A stretch of 64,000 nt of DNA, from NCBI GenBank assembly GCA_949130485.1, contig OX422198.1:4961262-5025261 (forward strand), read 5' to 3'. Source of the stretch: Agelas oroides. Taxonomy: Eukaryota; Porifera; Demospongiae; Agelasida; Agelasidae. The notes below the pieces were generated by a model that saw only the letters and a list, made by a program, of their open reading frames with translations, was not told where the DNA came from and made no database searches. A program made the position numbers and the translations under genes. How positions within the stretch are numbered: position 1 is the stretch's first letter; each line of letters opens with the position of its first letter. This document shows, in pieces, positions 1 through 10,400 of the stretch.

Positions 1-89
1 TAGCACTGGGGATGAATTGCATTCCTAAGTGTGATGAAGGTTTGCATTCCTCAGCGTGACAGATGTTTGTGTGACGGATATTGACACTG

Positions 90-136
90 GCCTTGTTCCC
101 AGGCCCGTTCAATGGGCCTGGGAATGAGACTAATAT
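90..136. repeat. small hairpin MITE of the TAG-CTC family
   Basis: Two arms, CCTTGTTCCCAGGCCC and its near-complement GGGCCTGGGAATGAG, face each other across a loop of a few bases. The same termini recur at 11381, 11961, 19585, 52555 and 54648, so this is a miniature member of a family common in this window. Confidence 0.5.
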
Positions 137-795
137 GGTTATGTAGGCCACACCCTGCCAGCCGAGAACAGACACTGCAGGATTAGTAGCCTCACACTAA
201 GGATAAAGTTCACTGTGGCAAACATACAGCCATATAAGGATACATGATGAAGAGTTCAGAGGTCACTTGTAGTTGCACTGTGACACGAACTCATGTACAA
301 GCAGACTAGAGTAAGCCACCCTTGATCAGACACCACCAATAATCGGCTGCCCCCCACAGAAAAGAGAAAGTAGCAGACCCTTCCCTTCAGGTATGGTATC
401 ATCCAGTGCCTGAATGGAAGGGTCTGTTACTTTCTGTTTCCTGTGAGGGGTGGCCAATTATTGATGGTGTCCAACACTGCTACCTTACTCTATACCTGGT
501 CAGTACCCTACCAACCACTATGCTCTGGCTATGCCCCTGGTGTTCAGTGCTGTGCTGCGGCAACTGCAGTTTCTACCTTGTAGCCTCGTCACACACAGAA
601 TGTACAACACTCAAATAACAATACATAGACATTATAGCCATAGACAAGGACAGGGTTCCCACACTACGTTAGGGTTGTTTTGTCACGGCTGTAACTTGCT
701 ACATGTACATTAAATGCATGCATGGAGAACTAGCTTGGTGATGTGGGGGTACAGCTGTGAAGTTCATACATTTACTCTAGAAAAGATTAACTTAC
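137..795. other. no gene recognised
   Basis: No convincing exon was found on either strand. Further exons of the minus-strand 2A gene would be expected here or beyond position 1, but none could be placed by splice sites and phase. Confidence 0.4.
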
Positions 796-831
796 TTAGC
801 TCGGAATCATCAACTTGAGCAAGAAGCTCGT
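796..831 (-). CDS. exon 2 of the 2A-leader gene (36 bp)
   Basis: On the minus strand a pyrimidine tract and CTCAG acceptor (TTTTTCCCTCTCAG) precede 36 nt reading DELLAQVDDSEL, followed by the donor GTAAGT. The first two bases complete the codon begun by the last base of exon 1 (G+AC, Asp), so the joined protein continues ...NPGPIS-DELLAQVDDSEL. One base is carried to the next exon, which was not found. The acidic peptide is too short to assign to a domain. Confidence 0.55.
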   Translation of the reverse strand, partial: TSFLLKLMIPS

Positions 832-907
832 CTGAGAGGGAAAAAGTGATTTTCGATCAGTGTATGACAGTCACATTATTAAGTTAATAGTGCTTTGGAG
901 TCCTCAC

Positions 908-1292
908 CGCTGATTGGTCCCGGGTTGGTCTCGACGTCACCTGCTACCAACAGCAACAGAGACAGGGCCAGACACAGGGCCAGACACAAAGACAAAGGGG
1001 GAGTGGCCCACACTCTTCCACGTCGGGTACACGCGCAGCATCGGACTGTCTTGCCTAGAGAGGAGAGCGAACCATTTCCTGCCTCGCACCCGCCAGTGAC
1101 CAACTTCCCTGCCAGCCAGAGCAGAAGCAGGACGCATAAGAGAGGTGCCTCCGAGATCACCTGTCCCAGATGTAGATGTAAAGGAACGCGCGGGCGAGAC
1201 CCACAGTGAAACTGGTACCACCGCAGCTTTCTGTTCTCCCAGTGACCTATTCTAGCGCGCCACTCATCTGGACCATTGGGAGGCATCTTCAA
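908..1292 (-). CDS. exon 1 of a gene with an N-terminal 2A-like ribosome-skipping peptide
   Basis: Reading from the ATG at 1292, the protein has a polar start, a leucine-rich hydrophobic stretch (LLCVLLLLWLAG), a Cys/Arg linker, a second hydrophobic run (LCLALCLALSLLLLVAG) and then GDVETNPGP at about residues 118-126. This fits the 2A consensus DxExNPGP exactly. In known 2A peptides the ribosome skips the last Gly-Pro bond, releasing the upstream peptide and starting a new chain at Pro. Such leaders are known in sponge and sea-urchin NLR genes and in some non-LTR retrotransposons. Here the exon ends just after NPGPIS at the donor GTGAGG (907 downward) and joins exon 2 in phase, which favours a cellular gene over a retrotransposon. 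The tandem Leu-rich segments suggest that skipping could decide between secreted and cytosolic products; that is inference. Confidence 0.65.
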
Positions 1293-1623
1293 AATTGTTG
1301 TGATCTATCCATGTTACAAAATTCATTACGTCAAACAAAGCCCCACCCAAGGAACGTATTTTGGAGCATATTCCCGGGCTCTCCCCATGCATGAACAATC
1401 AACGAACCACATCTCCCTTATAAACAGGCCTAGATGCATGCACACCATAAACGGTGTTTCAAGTGCAGCCCCTCCCACACAACAATCTAGCTAAGTGACA
1501 CTAGCATGAAGGGTTGCTCGGAGGAGTACAAACCTACCAGTGATAGAGATCTACAACAGCTAGTGAGGTGAGTGATATAACCTTGACCAGCAAAACTTTC
1601 GGAACACAGGAGCTGGGAGAGGG

Positions 1624-2724
1624 GTGTATATGTATGCAAAAAATCCCTATGGACATCGCTTTATAGCAGCTTCTGCCTCCTGCACAACCAAACCTTTATC
1701 TAAGCTGCTTACCCACTGTCTCCAGCTGATACTTAAACATTACAAGGAATATTGCAATGGTATAGAAAGAAGAACCGGGGTAAACTGCTTTTGGGTCATT
1801 AACAACTCCACTGAAGTGACTAACACCCTAGAAAAGTTGAGACACGCAAGAGCATTGGATAGCTTTGATTTCAGTACACTCTATACTAACATCCCCCATA
1901 GTCAGCTCAAAACACGCATGGAAGAGTTAATTAGAAATGCATACAATACCAGAGATGCCTCCCACATGGCCTTAGGAAAAGATTATGCTTACTGGACTTC
2001 CAGACCTGTAGCTAATACCCGTAACTTAACGGTGAACCAGTTAGTTGAGATGTTCAATTTCTTGATAGATAACATATACATCCAGATAGGATCAGCTGTC
2101 TACCAACAAACAATTGGCATCCCTATGGGTACTGATTGTGCTCCATTAGTTGCGGATCTATTTCTTTTCTCCTATGAATTTGAGTTTATGAAATCCCTAA
2201 TCCGGACTGACCTCTCTGTAGCAGCTAAATTTAGTAATACTTGCAGATATATTGATGACTTGCTTACACTTAACAACCCTGATTTTCAAGCATGCATAGG
2301 CCAAATCTACCCCCCAGAATTAGAGCTTAAGAAAACTACAGAGAGCCATGACAGCTGTTCCTACCTGGATCTTAACATTAATGTCCTGAATGGTAAGTTT
2401 TGCACAGACTTGTATGATAAGAGGGATGCCTTCAACTTTTCAATAGTCAATTTTCCACACATGGATAGCAACATACCCTCAAAACCAGCATACGGAGTAG
2501 TAATTTCACAGTTAGTTCGATATTTGAGGATATGTTGTAATTACCAAGATTTTGTTTACAGATCTAAACTACTCACAACCAGATTACTTAGACAGGGATA
2601 CGTATACCAAAAACTCTGTAGCACCTACAAGACCTTTGTGCATCGCTACCCCAGGACTTTACAGAAGTACGGGAGGTGCCTGAAAAACATTATTACTGAA
2701 TGCATTGCCATAGCTACTGTTTAA
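1624..2724 (+). CDS. Penelope-like reverse transcriptase (N-terminally truncated)
   Basis: Recognisable reverse transcriptase motifs occur in order: FIAASASCTTKPLS near residue 17, motif A SFDFSTLYTNIPH near 79, motif B QQTIGIPMGTDCAPLVADLF near 160-180, and motif C CRYIDDLL near 210 with the catalytic Asp pair. Then come SYLDLNINV and a C-terminal LYDKRDAFNFSIVNFP block with SKPAYGVVISQLVRY. The core is open with no internal stop. The start at 1624 is simply the first Met; the true protein would begin upstream but the 5' end is missing, since RT fingers and any endonuclease are absent. The adjacent hammerhead ribozyme supports the PLE class over LINE or LTR. Activity is unlikely without the N-terminus. 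Confidence 0.75.
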   Translation: MYMYAKNPYGHRFIAASASCTTKPLSKLLTHCLQLILKHYKEYCNGIERRTGVNCFWVINNSTEVTNTLEKLRHARALDSFDFSTLYTNIPHSQLKTRMEELIRNAYNTRDASHMALGKDYAYWTSRPVANTRNLTVNQLVEMFNFLIDNIYIQIGSAVYQQTIGIPMGTDCAPLVADLFLFSYEFEFMKSLIRTDLSVAAKFSNTCRYIDDLLTLNNPDFQACIGQIYPPELELKKTTESHDSCSYLDLNINVLNGKFCTDLYDKRDAFNFSIVNFPHMDSNIPSKPAYGVVISQLVRYLRICCNYQDFVYRSKLLTTRLLRQGYVYQKLCSTYKTFVHRYPRTLQKYGRCLKNIITECIAIATV

Positions 2725-3052
2725 CGCAGCCTGAACATGCAGTTTACTTGGCTTGGCACATTTATGCACACACAGCCTTTAAACACGCACTGTTTGCCTT
2801 ACACTGTTTGCCTTGTGCCTTATTAACAATACTTCCGGTACCTCCAGTGCCTCTGTACTGTATGCGCGCGCGCGCACGCACGCGTCGATAACACGTGACG
2901 ATCAATCGCTACGTAAGACCTTCGAACGAAAGACAGCTGCACGAAGAACAGCTGCACGAAGAGACGGTGCTTTCGAGGAGTCTCTACCGACTTTTGAATA
3001 AGGCCAGCCACCTGACTGCATTCTGTGCATGAGATAGCAGTCCCCATCTCCC

Positions 3053-3116
3053 GGTCACCCCAGCGCAGCTGATGAGGCCTGGTATTGGCCGAAACGCGTC
3101 CTGCGCAGTGGGTGAC
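3053..3116 (+). ncRNA. type I hammerhead ribozyme of the PLE
   Basis: The conserved core is complete: CTGATGA at 3069-3075, stem II GGCC/GGCC closing a 7-nt loop (3076-3090), GAAA at 3091-3094, then CGCGTC with predicted cleavage after C3100. Stem I forms between GTCACCC...GCGCAG (3054-3068) and CTGCGC...GGGTGAC (3101-3116) around a small internal loop. Stem III is minimal (the self-complementary ACGCGT), as in published PLE-associated hammerheads. All catalytic-core positions visible by eye are intact, so self-cleavage of the RNA is expected. In PLEs these motifs lie in the terminal repeats and probably process the element's RNA. Confidence 0.85.
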
Positions 3117-3244
3117 TTTGCATAACATCTAGGCCTGTTTTATAAGGGAGATGTGGTTCGTTGATTGTTCATACATGTACAATATGTTCCACATGCATGT
3201 TGTATATGCTATATCACTAACTTAAAAAGTCAAAAGATGACTTC

Positions 3245-4098
3245 ATGTGCATGGAAATGCTTGTGTTGCTCACTCAGAACTGTACCATATTTCTCACTCT
3301 CTCATCCAGCTGGCAAGATCCTATGCATCCTGGACTCAGTCCCATGCACACCTTCCCTGCCACCCAGGTCGCCCATCATAACACCAAACCTAGCAAGGGC
3401 AGTGATATTCATTGCCCTCCACTGACACACTCTGCACGAGAGGAAGAGAAGCAATCAAACATGAGCAAATCTGCTGGACACAAAAAGGAACACAGCTTCT
3501 CGAGGAAGGGTTAGGATGCTGGGGAGGAATCAACAGCCACTTCCGATCGTCAGCAATCAGATGACAGACCCACGTCTGCTAGTGATGAAACCCACTGTAC
3601 TTCAGGTGGTAGTAGGAAGGATGCAGATAAGCCGTCTCTGAATGACGTCTCTAGTGTTCCCTACATGGAAACTCTTGGCTTGATAAAACAATCAGATCTT
3701 CCGCTCAGTTCTGCAATTGTCTACTCCTGTGTGGGGCTCTATGTTCCCAGAGAGTTTTGATGTAAGCACCTCAGTTTAAGGTCGTCCAACCGTATCACAG
3801 GAGCAAGGGCACCAGATGGTGGGTGTGGGGTAGACACCAGTGTATGCATGCAAGACTCTTCCAAGGACAAGGGTGAACAACCCCTGACAGAGTATAGGGA
3901 AAGTGTACTCACAGACGTGTGTCCAATAACTCCAAAAGCAGTGTACACTTCACCAACTGATAGTCTCTCAACTTCCCCCTCCCACCAGCAAGCCATGCAT
4001 GTGTCCCCACAGGTACACCTCCGCAGGTGCCCCGTCACCCCACCAAATGACACAAAGATAAACCACCCAAAGGGAAATCACCACTTTTTTGCCCAGAG
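3245..4098 (+). pseudogene. Ser/Thr-rich coding-like stretch with a stop and frameshift, upstream of the Treslin-like gene
   Basis: One frame reads as polar, protein-like sequence for about 850 bp (for example EEEKQSNMSKSAGHKKEHS and DSSKDKGEQPLTEYRESVL). It is broken by TAG at 3512-3514 and TGA near 3758, and runs out at a stop near 4101 while the neighbouring frame becomes coding-like. It contains several SP/TP dipeptides, like the disordered linkers of Treslin-family proteins, and lies just upstream in the same orientation. It could be decayed 5' exons of that gene, or real exons separated by introns I did not resolve. Confidence 0.35.
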
Positions 4099-4414
4099 TT
4101 GAGGAGATCACCTCACCTGAATGCACCGAAGCTCAGAGAGAAGGAGAATACTGGAGAAATAGCACTACATCATGAACCATCAGATGGTGAACATCAAGTA
4201 AAGAGCTACACTCCACCAAGAACGTTTAGCCATCTTGCTTCCGTATCACCAAAGTATCCGGTGGTCCAGCTGAGAGATATTCTATCCAACAGAACCTGCC
4301 CACAACCAGTGACCACCAACCACCAATTACGCAGTGATGACTCATATGTTGTTTCCTTTCCTCTCTCTCTCATTCCTAGGGCTCCCACTGGTGATAAAGT
4401 ACCATGCTCCACCC
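4099..4414 (+). CDS. TICRR: Treslin-like exon, 5' half, cut by a transposon
   Basis: The open frame ends ...PRAPTGDKVPCSTP and resumes at 6099 as SPHEHLPSESLALSG once the 4415-6089 element and one 9-bp duplicate are removed. Upstream it reads SVSPKYPVVQLRDILSNRT. The frame does not match the coding-like frame before about 4090, implying a frameshift or a missed intron. A possible acceptor (CTCATTCCTAG) at 4379 would shorten this exon to 36 bp. Confidence 0.5.
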
Positions 4415-7400
4415 TAGTCTCGCGTGGCCACACCCCTTTCCGCAAGAGAGGGAAGGGGTCTGGTATAGGCCTGCGCTTATTATGCGGGCATAATTTTAAG
4501 AATAATAGGTAGGGATGAGGCTATTATGCTCAAAAATTCACCCATTATGCTATGCTAGAATGCTTCAAACTATGTCCGATTATGCTCTTGGTGTGTCCCT
4601 ATTATGCTTATGCAGCAAGTTAATCAATTAATAGAATTTAGTTAAAACTGCGCCCCCAAGATGCTCACACTAACAAAATTAGCACTGTTGATCCACCCTT
4701 TAGAGCGTAGTGCTACTTAGCTGCTTTTATCATGATCTTTGTCAAAACAAGCTTCACCACAAAGGAGGAGTCAGACAACCCTTATGAATAGAAAGGCACA
4801 CCTCTAACAGTTCATACCCATGCGCGCGCAGCGGAAGCACCTTACGCGCTCAATGTTACCTTCCGATTATTCCCGATTATGCTCGCTCCGCAGAGCTACC
4901 GATTATTCCGGAAACTATGCCAGCATATTAGCCGCATCCCTAATAATAGGGACTTCCTGTCACTGATAGGGATGAGGCTATTATGCTCATAAATTCACCG
5001 TTTATGCTATGCTAGAATGCTTCAAACTATGTCCGATTATGCTCTTGGTGTGTCCCCATTATGCTCATGCAGCAAGTTAAGAATTTAGTTAAAACTGCGC
5101 CCCCAAGATGCTCACACTAACAAAATTAGCGCTGTTGATCCACCCTTTAGAGCGTAGTGCTACTTAGCTGCTTTTATCATGATCTTTGTCAAAACAAGCT
5201 TCACCACAAAGGAGGAGTCAGACATGAAACATCCCTTATGAATAGAAAGGCACACCTCTAACAGTTCATACCCATGCGCGCGCAGCGGAAGCACCTTACG
5301 CGCTCAATGTTACCTTCCGATTATTCCCGATTATGCTCGCTCCGCAGAGCTACCGATTATTCCGGAAACTATGCCAGCATATTAGCCGCATCCCTAGTCA
5401 CTGAGCATAATATGGGAATAATCGGAATAAAACGGGAATAGTTCACGTGTACACGTGTAGACATGGGGGAAAATGTTGAATTCAGCGGGGGGCAGTCGTC
5501 ATCTGCTAAACTTGTGGAGTCAGATGAAGAGTCTGGAGCGCAGAGTTCAAGCAGTTCTGCTACCACAAGCAGCCTTCTGAACCGTTTGCATTGCCGAAAG
5601 TCGTCGGAGCTGTCGCGTAAAAGGAAGGTCGATCGCAGCCCACCCATGTCATTGTAAAGTGTCCGTTTTTCTATGCATGATGCATGGAATATAACGAGAA
5701 AAATAGGGTGATGTCGTGAGAATAATTGGATAAATTGTTAGGAATTTCCAGAAAGAAAAATAGGTCCAATCTTGAGCATAATAGGCTCAGGCCTAGTCTG
5801 GTAACCTTCGTTGCAGCCGCTCATAGCACAGGAATTTCATTTACTCGCATTGCGTAAGCGCTAAGGCCGCATAATTATCTCGCGAAGACTGACGAAGCAG
5901 CTGCTTGTGGTTTCACAGTTGATTTACACCTTGTAATTTCCTATTGAAGTTGTGATAACAGCAATCATGTGACCGAATACTGCGCTGTGATTGGAACGCA
6001 CTCCACAGTGCGGGGCAACAAACTGCTGTAACAGAAGTTACCAGACCCCTTCCCTCTCTTGCGGAAAGGGGTGTGGCCACGCGAGACTAGCTCCACCCCC
6101 TCTCCTCACGAGCACCTTCCCAGTGAGAGTCTGGCCCTCTCTGGCCGCTTCCACTCCAGGCAGTATCAAAACCTTTGTCTGTGGCTGGCTAGGAACGGCC
6201 TGCTGCTGGTAAGTACCCTGTGGTCACTAGATATATTTGATACAAAAAGAGATAAGCAAATTTTTGTTCTACTGGTAGGTCTAGTCAGAGATTCTCTAAG
6301 GTCAAAGGTCATGTGTAGCCTGTGTATAGTGGCCTCTTAGTAATCTCTATGTGCAAGGCTACATGTACCTGCATATCATACTGACAGTGACTGTAAATGG
6401 ACAAGTTCCATTGTATTGGACAAGTTTCATTGTATTGTAAAACGTATTCTCAGTAGATTTTGTGCATTCTCATCTCAGTTGCTGAACATCAGCCCTCAGT
6501 CTCCAGCACCTGAAGTCTGCAGCCACCTAGCAGTGCTCCAACCCATCACCTCACTTGTTGCTACCCTCAGCCTAATCAAGCCTCAGTACCACGCCAAGTT
6601 GGTAGGGAAGCTCACAAACCCACCCTCATTCAACCACCCAAGTGCCACTACAAGCACCAGCAAGAGTAAGAACCGTAGACACAAAGGTGTGCAGTCTGCT
6701 GACACCAGGGAGGACAGGCTCACCGGTACCAAAGCTACAGAGAGAGTCTCGACCCCAGATTTTATGTCTTCAGCAAGCTGTGGGAGAAACACTGAGAAAT
6801 TTCATGGGAAGGCAAAATTACATGGAGAACCAATAGGTGGTGAGGGTGTGGGTGATGACTTTTCTTGCACCAAAACCAACTCAGACTTACGGAGTCATGC
6901 TGTTGTTCCAGTCACTGTACCAGGAGATGCTAGTCATCTTGAAGGCAATCATACTAACAGAAGAAAGGAAGAATTCACCACTTGTTATGCAACTGATCCT
7001 GAGCTTTATGTGAGCCTTCAGCTGCTATTCACTCACAACCGTACAGATGGTCACCACAGCAGATGTAAGTCTTGGTTCCATGCTTAATGTCAGCAGCTTC
7101 ATTCCCATACCTAATGTCAGTAGCTTCATTCCCGTGCCTAATGTCAGCAGCTTCATTCCCACGCCTAATGTCAGCAGCTTCATTCCCGTGCTTAATGTCA
7201 GCAGCTTCATTCCCGTACCTAATGTCAGCAGCTTCATTCCCACGCCTAATGTCAGCAGCTTCATTCCCATGCCTAATGTCAGTAGCTTCATTCCCGTACC
7301 CTAATGTCAGCAGCTTCATTCCCATGCCTAATGTCAGTAGCTTCATTCCCATGCCTAATGTCAGCAGCTTCATTCCAGTGCCTAATGTCAGCAGTTCATT

Positions 7401-10400
7401 CCCATGCCTAATGTCAGCAGCTTCATTCCCACGCCATCTCAATCATTTTGAGATCAAGAATTTGTGCACAATCAACACACTTAACTGTGTGCAGTGAGGA
7501 AGGGAGGGCTTGTTACCGACCTTACAGTCGTTTATTATTGTGAGGGTGAACTAGCTACTTGTACAATCATGTGTGGCCTCGAGAGCCTGGGATAAGGTAG
7601 TCTCATGTGGCCACACCCATTGCAGAATGGGGTGTGGCTCAGCGAGACTAGGAATAAGGCTACATTCATGTCTGTACTTGACTTTGTACATGTAGTTACA
7701 TGTGGTTGTATGATTTTCCATGATTCACATGTACCTTCCTGTTGCAGCATCCTGTACCTCCAGTCTCCGGCCAGCTCTGCTACACTGCCTCATGGAAGGG
7801 TCTCCCTTCACCCACCTTCCCCTGCTGCCATGGTTTCCTTACCTGCACTCATGTGGAGTCACCCAGCAAACCATCCTTGAGCTACAACAGTAAGAGCTCT
7901 CTGCCTTCATAGTGAGACCCTCAGTACAGTAACACCAACAGTGTATTAACCCACAAAGCATAGCCTCACTCCCAGGCTCCTCCCCATCTTCCCGAGTTTC
8001 TCAGTTGTATAGTGTATATTATATGACTGAAAAGCTGGGGAGGAGCTTGGGGACAAGACTAGGATAAGCGTGCGTCTGCAAACTGTATAGACAGCTTAAT
8101 GCGGACTGTTACAGTTTATCATGTGTGATTAATCTCATTTGTGTTGGCATTAGTACATGTATGTACCAGCAAGAACAGAGTTTAGTGTTCTAATCACAGA
8201 TCACATCCAAATGCACGGTAGAACCCTGCTATTTTAATTAACCCTTGAAATGAGGACACCTCTTTAATCAGGATGCTTTATGGGTCCCAAACCAGAGGAG
8301 TTCCACCATACCTCTCATCTCAACATGTGTGGCGTACACACCATTCTGTGCAGTGATCTTACTGCAGTATTGTTGTGTGTTCTCACTGTACGTGATGTTC
8401 TTGATGCTTCTGATGTTTCTGACACAGAAATCATCTGTTCACATACACACCATTACCATTATTTTTGTTTTCCAAACGTACACCTAACTCATATAATCAC
8501 ACTTGTTACTTCAGGATGCATCAGGAATTATCAGAAGATGGTTTCCTCAGGAGAGTTCAGCTCGACACAGCCCTGAAGGCTCTGTACACCTCCTCTAAGG
8601 GTCTCTCCCACACTGCGGAGGGTGATATGGAGGAGGGTGGGGCTGGGAGTGACGCCATGGACACAGCAGAACCCTCTGCACATGCTCAGGCTAGGATCAG
8701 ATAATTATGTCATTGATGTTAGACTTCATTTGCACCATTTTCTCTCTGTGATAGTTTCTGCACAGTTTGCACATCATGACTCCACCTTCTTGTGTCACAT
8801 GATCGTCTCCAGGTCAAAGGTGAAGGTCAAGTCAGCCAGAACACTGGGGAGCACAGTGATGGTGGGTGGTAAGAACACATACAGATATATCCTTCATTAT
8901 AAGTGAACGGTTCCTTGGGAATTCCATCAGACTGCTCTGCACATCACAAAATGCCATAGCGGGCTATCTAGAGCTCGTATCCTCTGAGCGAGTTTCGTTT
9001 CGAACAAGTGAGGGTACCGTTGTGTAAATTGATTTTGCATTTCACTATGGGTCTCAACGGCTGCCAGTATGATTATATCGCACGAATTGCTATCCGACGC
9101 GCTTCACTAATTATACTAGCTTCCCACCTCCTCTGTATGTGCCATGTACTTTGGATTCCTTTATCTCTTGCACAAGTGCAAATGATGCTTTGTGAAATGT
9201 GCCATGCTGTTCCACACTCATTTACAATGTACAACTACTACTGCTAGATGTAGCTAACTACATGTAACTGTACACCAGGTCAGATCTCACATGCATGTCA
9301 TTGCAACAATCTTACCTAAACTGTATTCATAATCTGACTGGCTGTCTCCCAGGTATTGGTATGGCTGCCAGACCTGAGAGTGTCACTGAACTCTTTGAAT
9401 GGTTTGACTCTGGCTATCAGGAGCAAGTCGGACTATCTCATGATGTAAGTTAGCTGGAAGGAAGATACATACATAGCACAATCATGCATGCTCAAGTTGG
9501 TCTATTGCTGAGACTGAATTTTAAAGGTATTTATCAGCACATTTGAGCTAATGTCACTTACAGTACGTAACACCAAGCCAATGTATGTTCATACCACATT
9601 CTCATATTGTTTTTCACTTTAGTAAACAAGTAGCATCTTTTAGTTGCATGTGATGCATTTTGGTCGGTTATAGCCATGATTCTTGTAAACAAGAAGACAA
9701 CTGTACAGATGCTGCTACTCTCACTGTATATATAGACAAGACAGCCTTCTGACGGTTTTGGTTTGCTTGAGGTAGTTGTCCCCAGTCTCTCAGCCAGCCC
9801 AACGCAGCTGATAAGTTCTGGTATTAGCCAGAACTTGTCCTGTGCATTAGATGACTCTGTATAATCCTTTCGACTAATGTTGTTTGTTGATCTATATGAA
9901 TCTCTAGCTTTTTAGAATGTAGTTTCTGTGTAGAGTCCATAGAACATGTGACATTTGAATGTGGTTGAATCATTTTAGGATGACATTCTACAAGCGTGGG
10001 CACACAAAGCCATGGCCAGACTTCATGCAGACTTCATGTTGGTAGCTCCCGAGGAAGATGAGGAACCCATTGGACAGAGGTTGTGGAGGGAGCTCAACAC
10101 AAAGGTTTTACTAAGCAGTGGCCAGTTGCAGGAGAAGTATGAGACACTCTCCTGTGAGGAAGGAGAGGGGAAGGATAGAAGAATCAGAGAGTGAGAAATA
10201 TGAACACACACTAGCTGTCAATTTGTATTAACGTATGCCTGTAGAGATGCTGCTGTGTAGTGCTTGAAAAGGTCACATCACTTATGAGTAGTCTCATTCT
10301 CAGACCTTCTCATGAGATCAACGATCTGGCACACCAGGTCAGATTTCTTGGGCTAGCGCACACTTAGGAAAGACTAGTGACAATCAACCATTTGTGACAC

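Larger units (their letters stand above)
1386..3175 (+). mobile_element. 5'-truncated Penelope-like retroelement (PLE) with inverted ends
   Basis: The element holds a reverse transcriptase ORF followed by a hammerhead ribozyme, the combination typical of Penelope-like elements. Both ends carry a near-identical sequence of about 50 bp in opposite orientation (1386-1437 and 3128-3175; one-base length difference in the middle). The RT ORF lacks the usual N-terminal part and no GIY-YIG endonuclease is seen, so it is a truncated or endonuclease-less copy. A short CpG-rich (GC)n/(GCAC)n tract lies at about 2863-2884, between the ORF and the ribozyme. Confidence 0.7.
4415..6089. mobile_element. TIR element (TAGTCTCGCG ends) with perfect 9-bp target duplication
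   Basis: The ends are about 50-bp near-perfect inverted repeats starting TAGTCTCGCGTGGCCACACC, flanked on both sides by GCTCCACCC (4406-4414 and 6090-6098). A 9-bp duplication suggests a Mutator-like mechanism. No transposase is present. Inside are two adjacent copies of another MITE and a short Ser-rich ORF. It interrupts the coding frame of the Treslin-like gene. A 53-bp element with the same termini is at 7598-7650. Confidence 0.8.

Noticed and set aside
3739-4053. Minus-strand 104-codon ORF
   Set aside because: Shadow of the plus-strand coding-like stretch; composition and neighbours favour the plus strand.
7025-7497. Long ORFs on both strands across the 27-bp repeat
   Set aside because: Unit length is a multiple of three, so frames stay open by chance; the tract is intronic.
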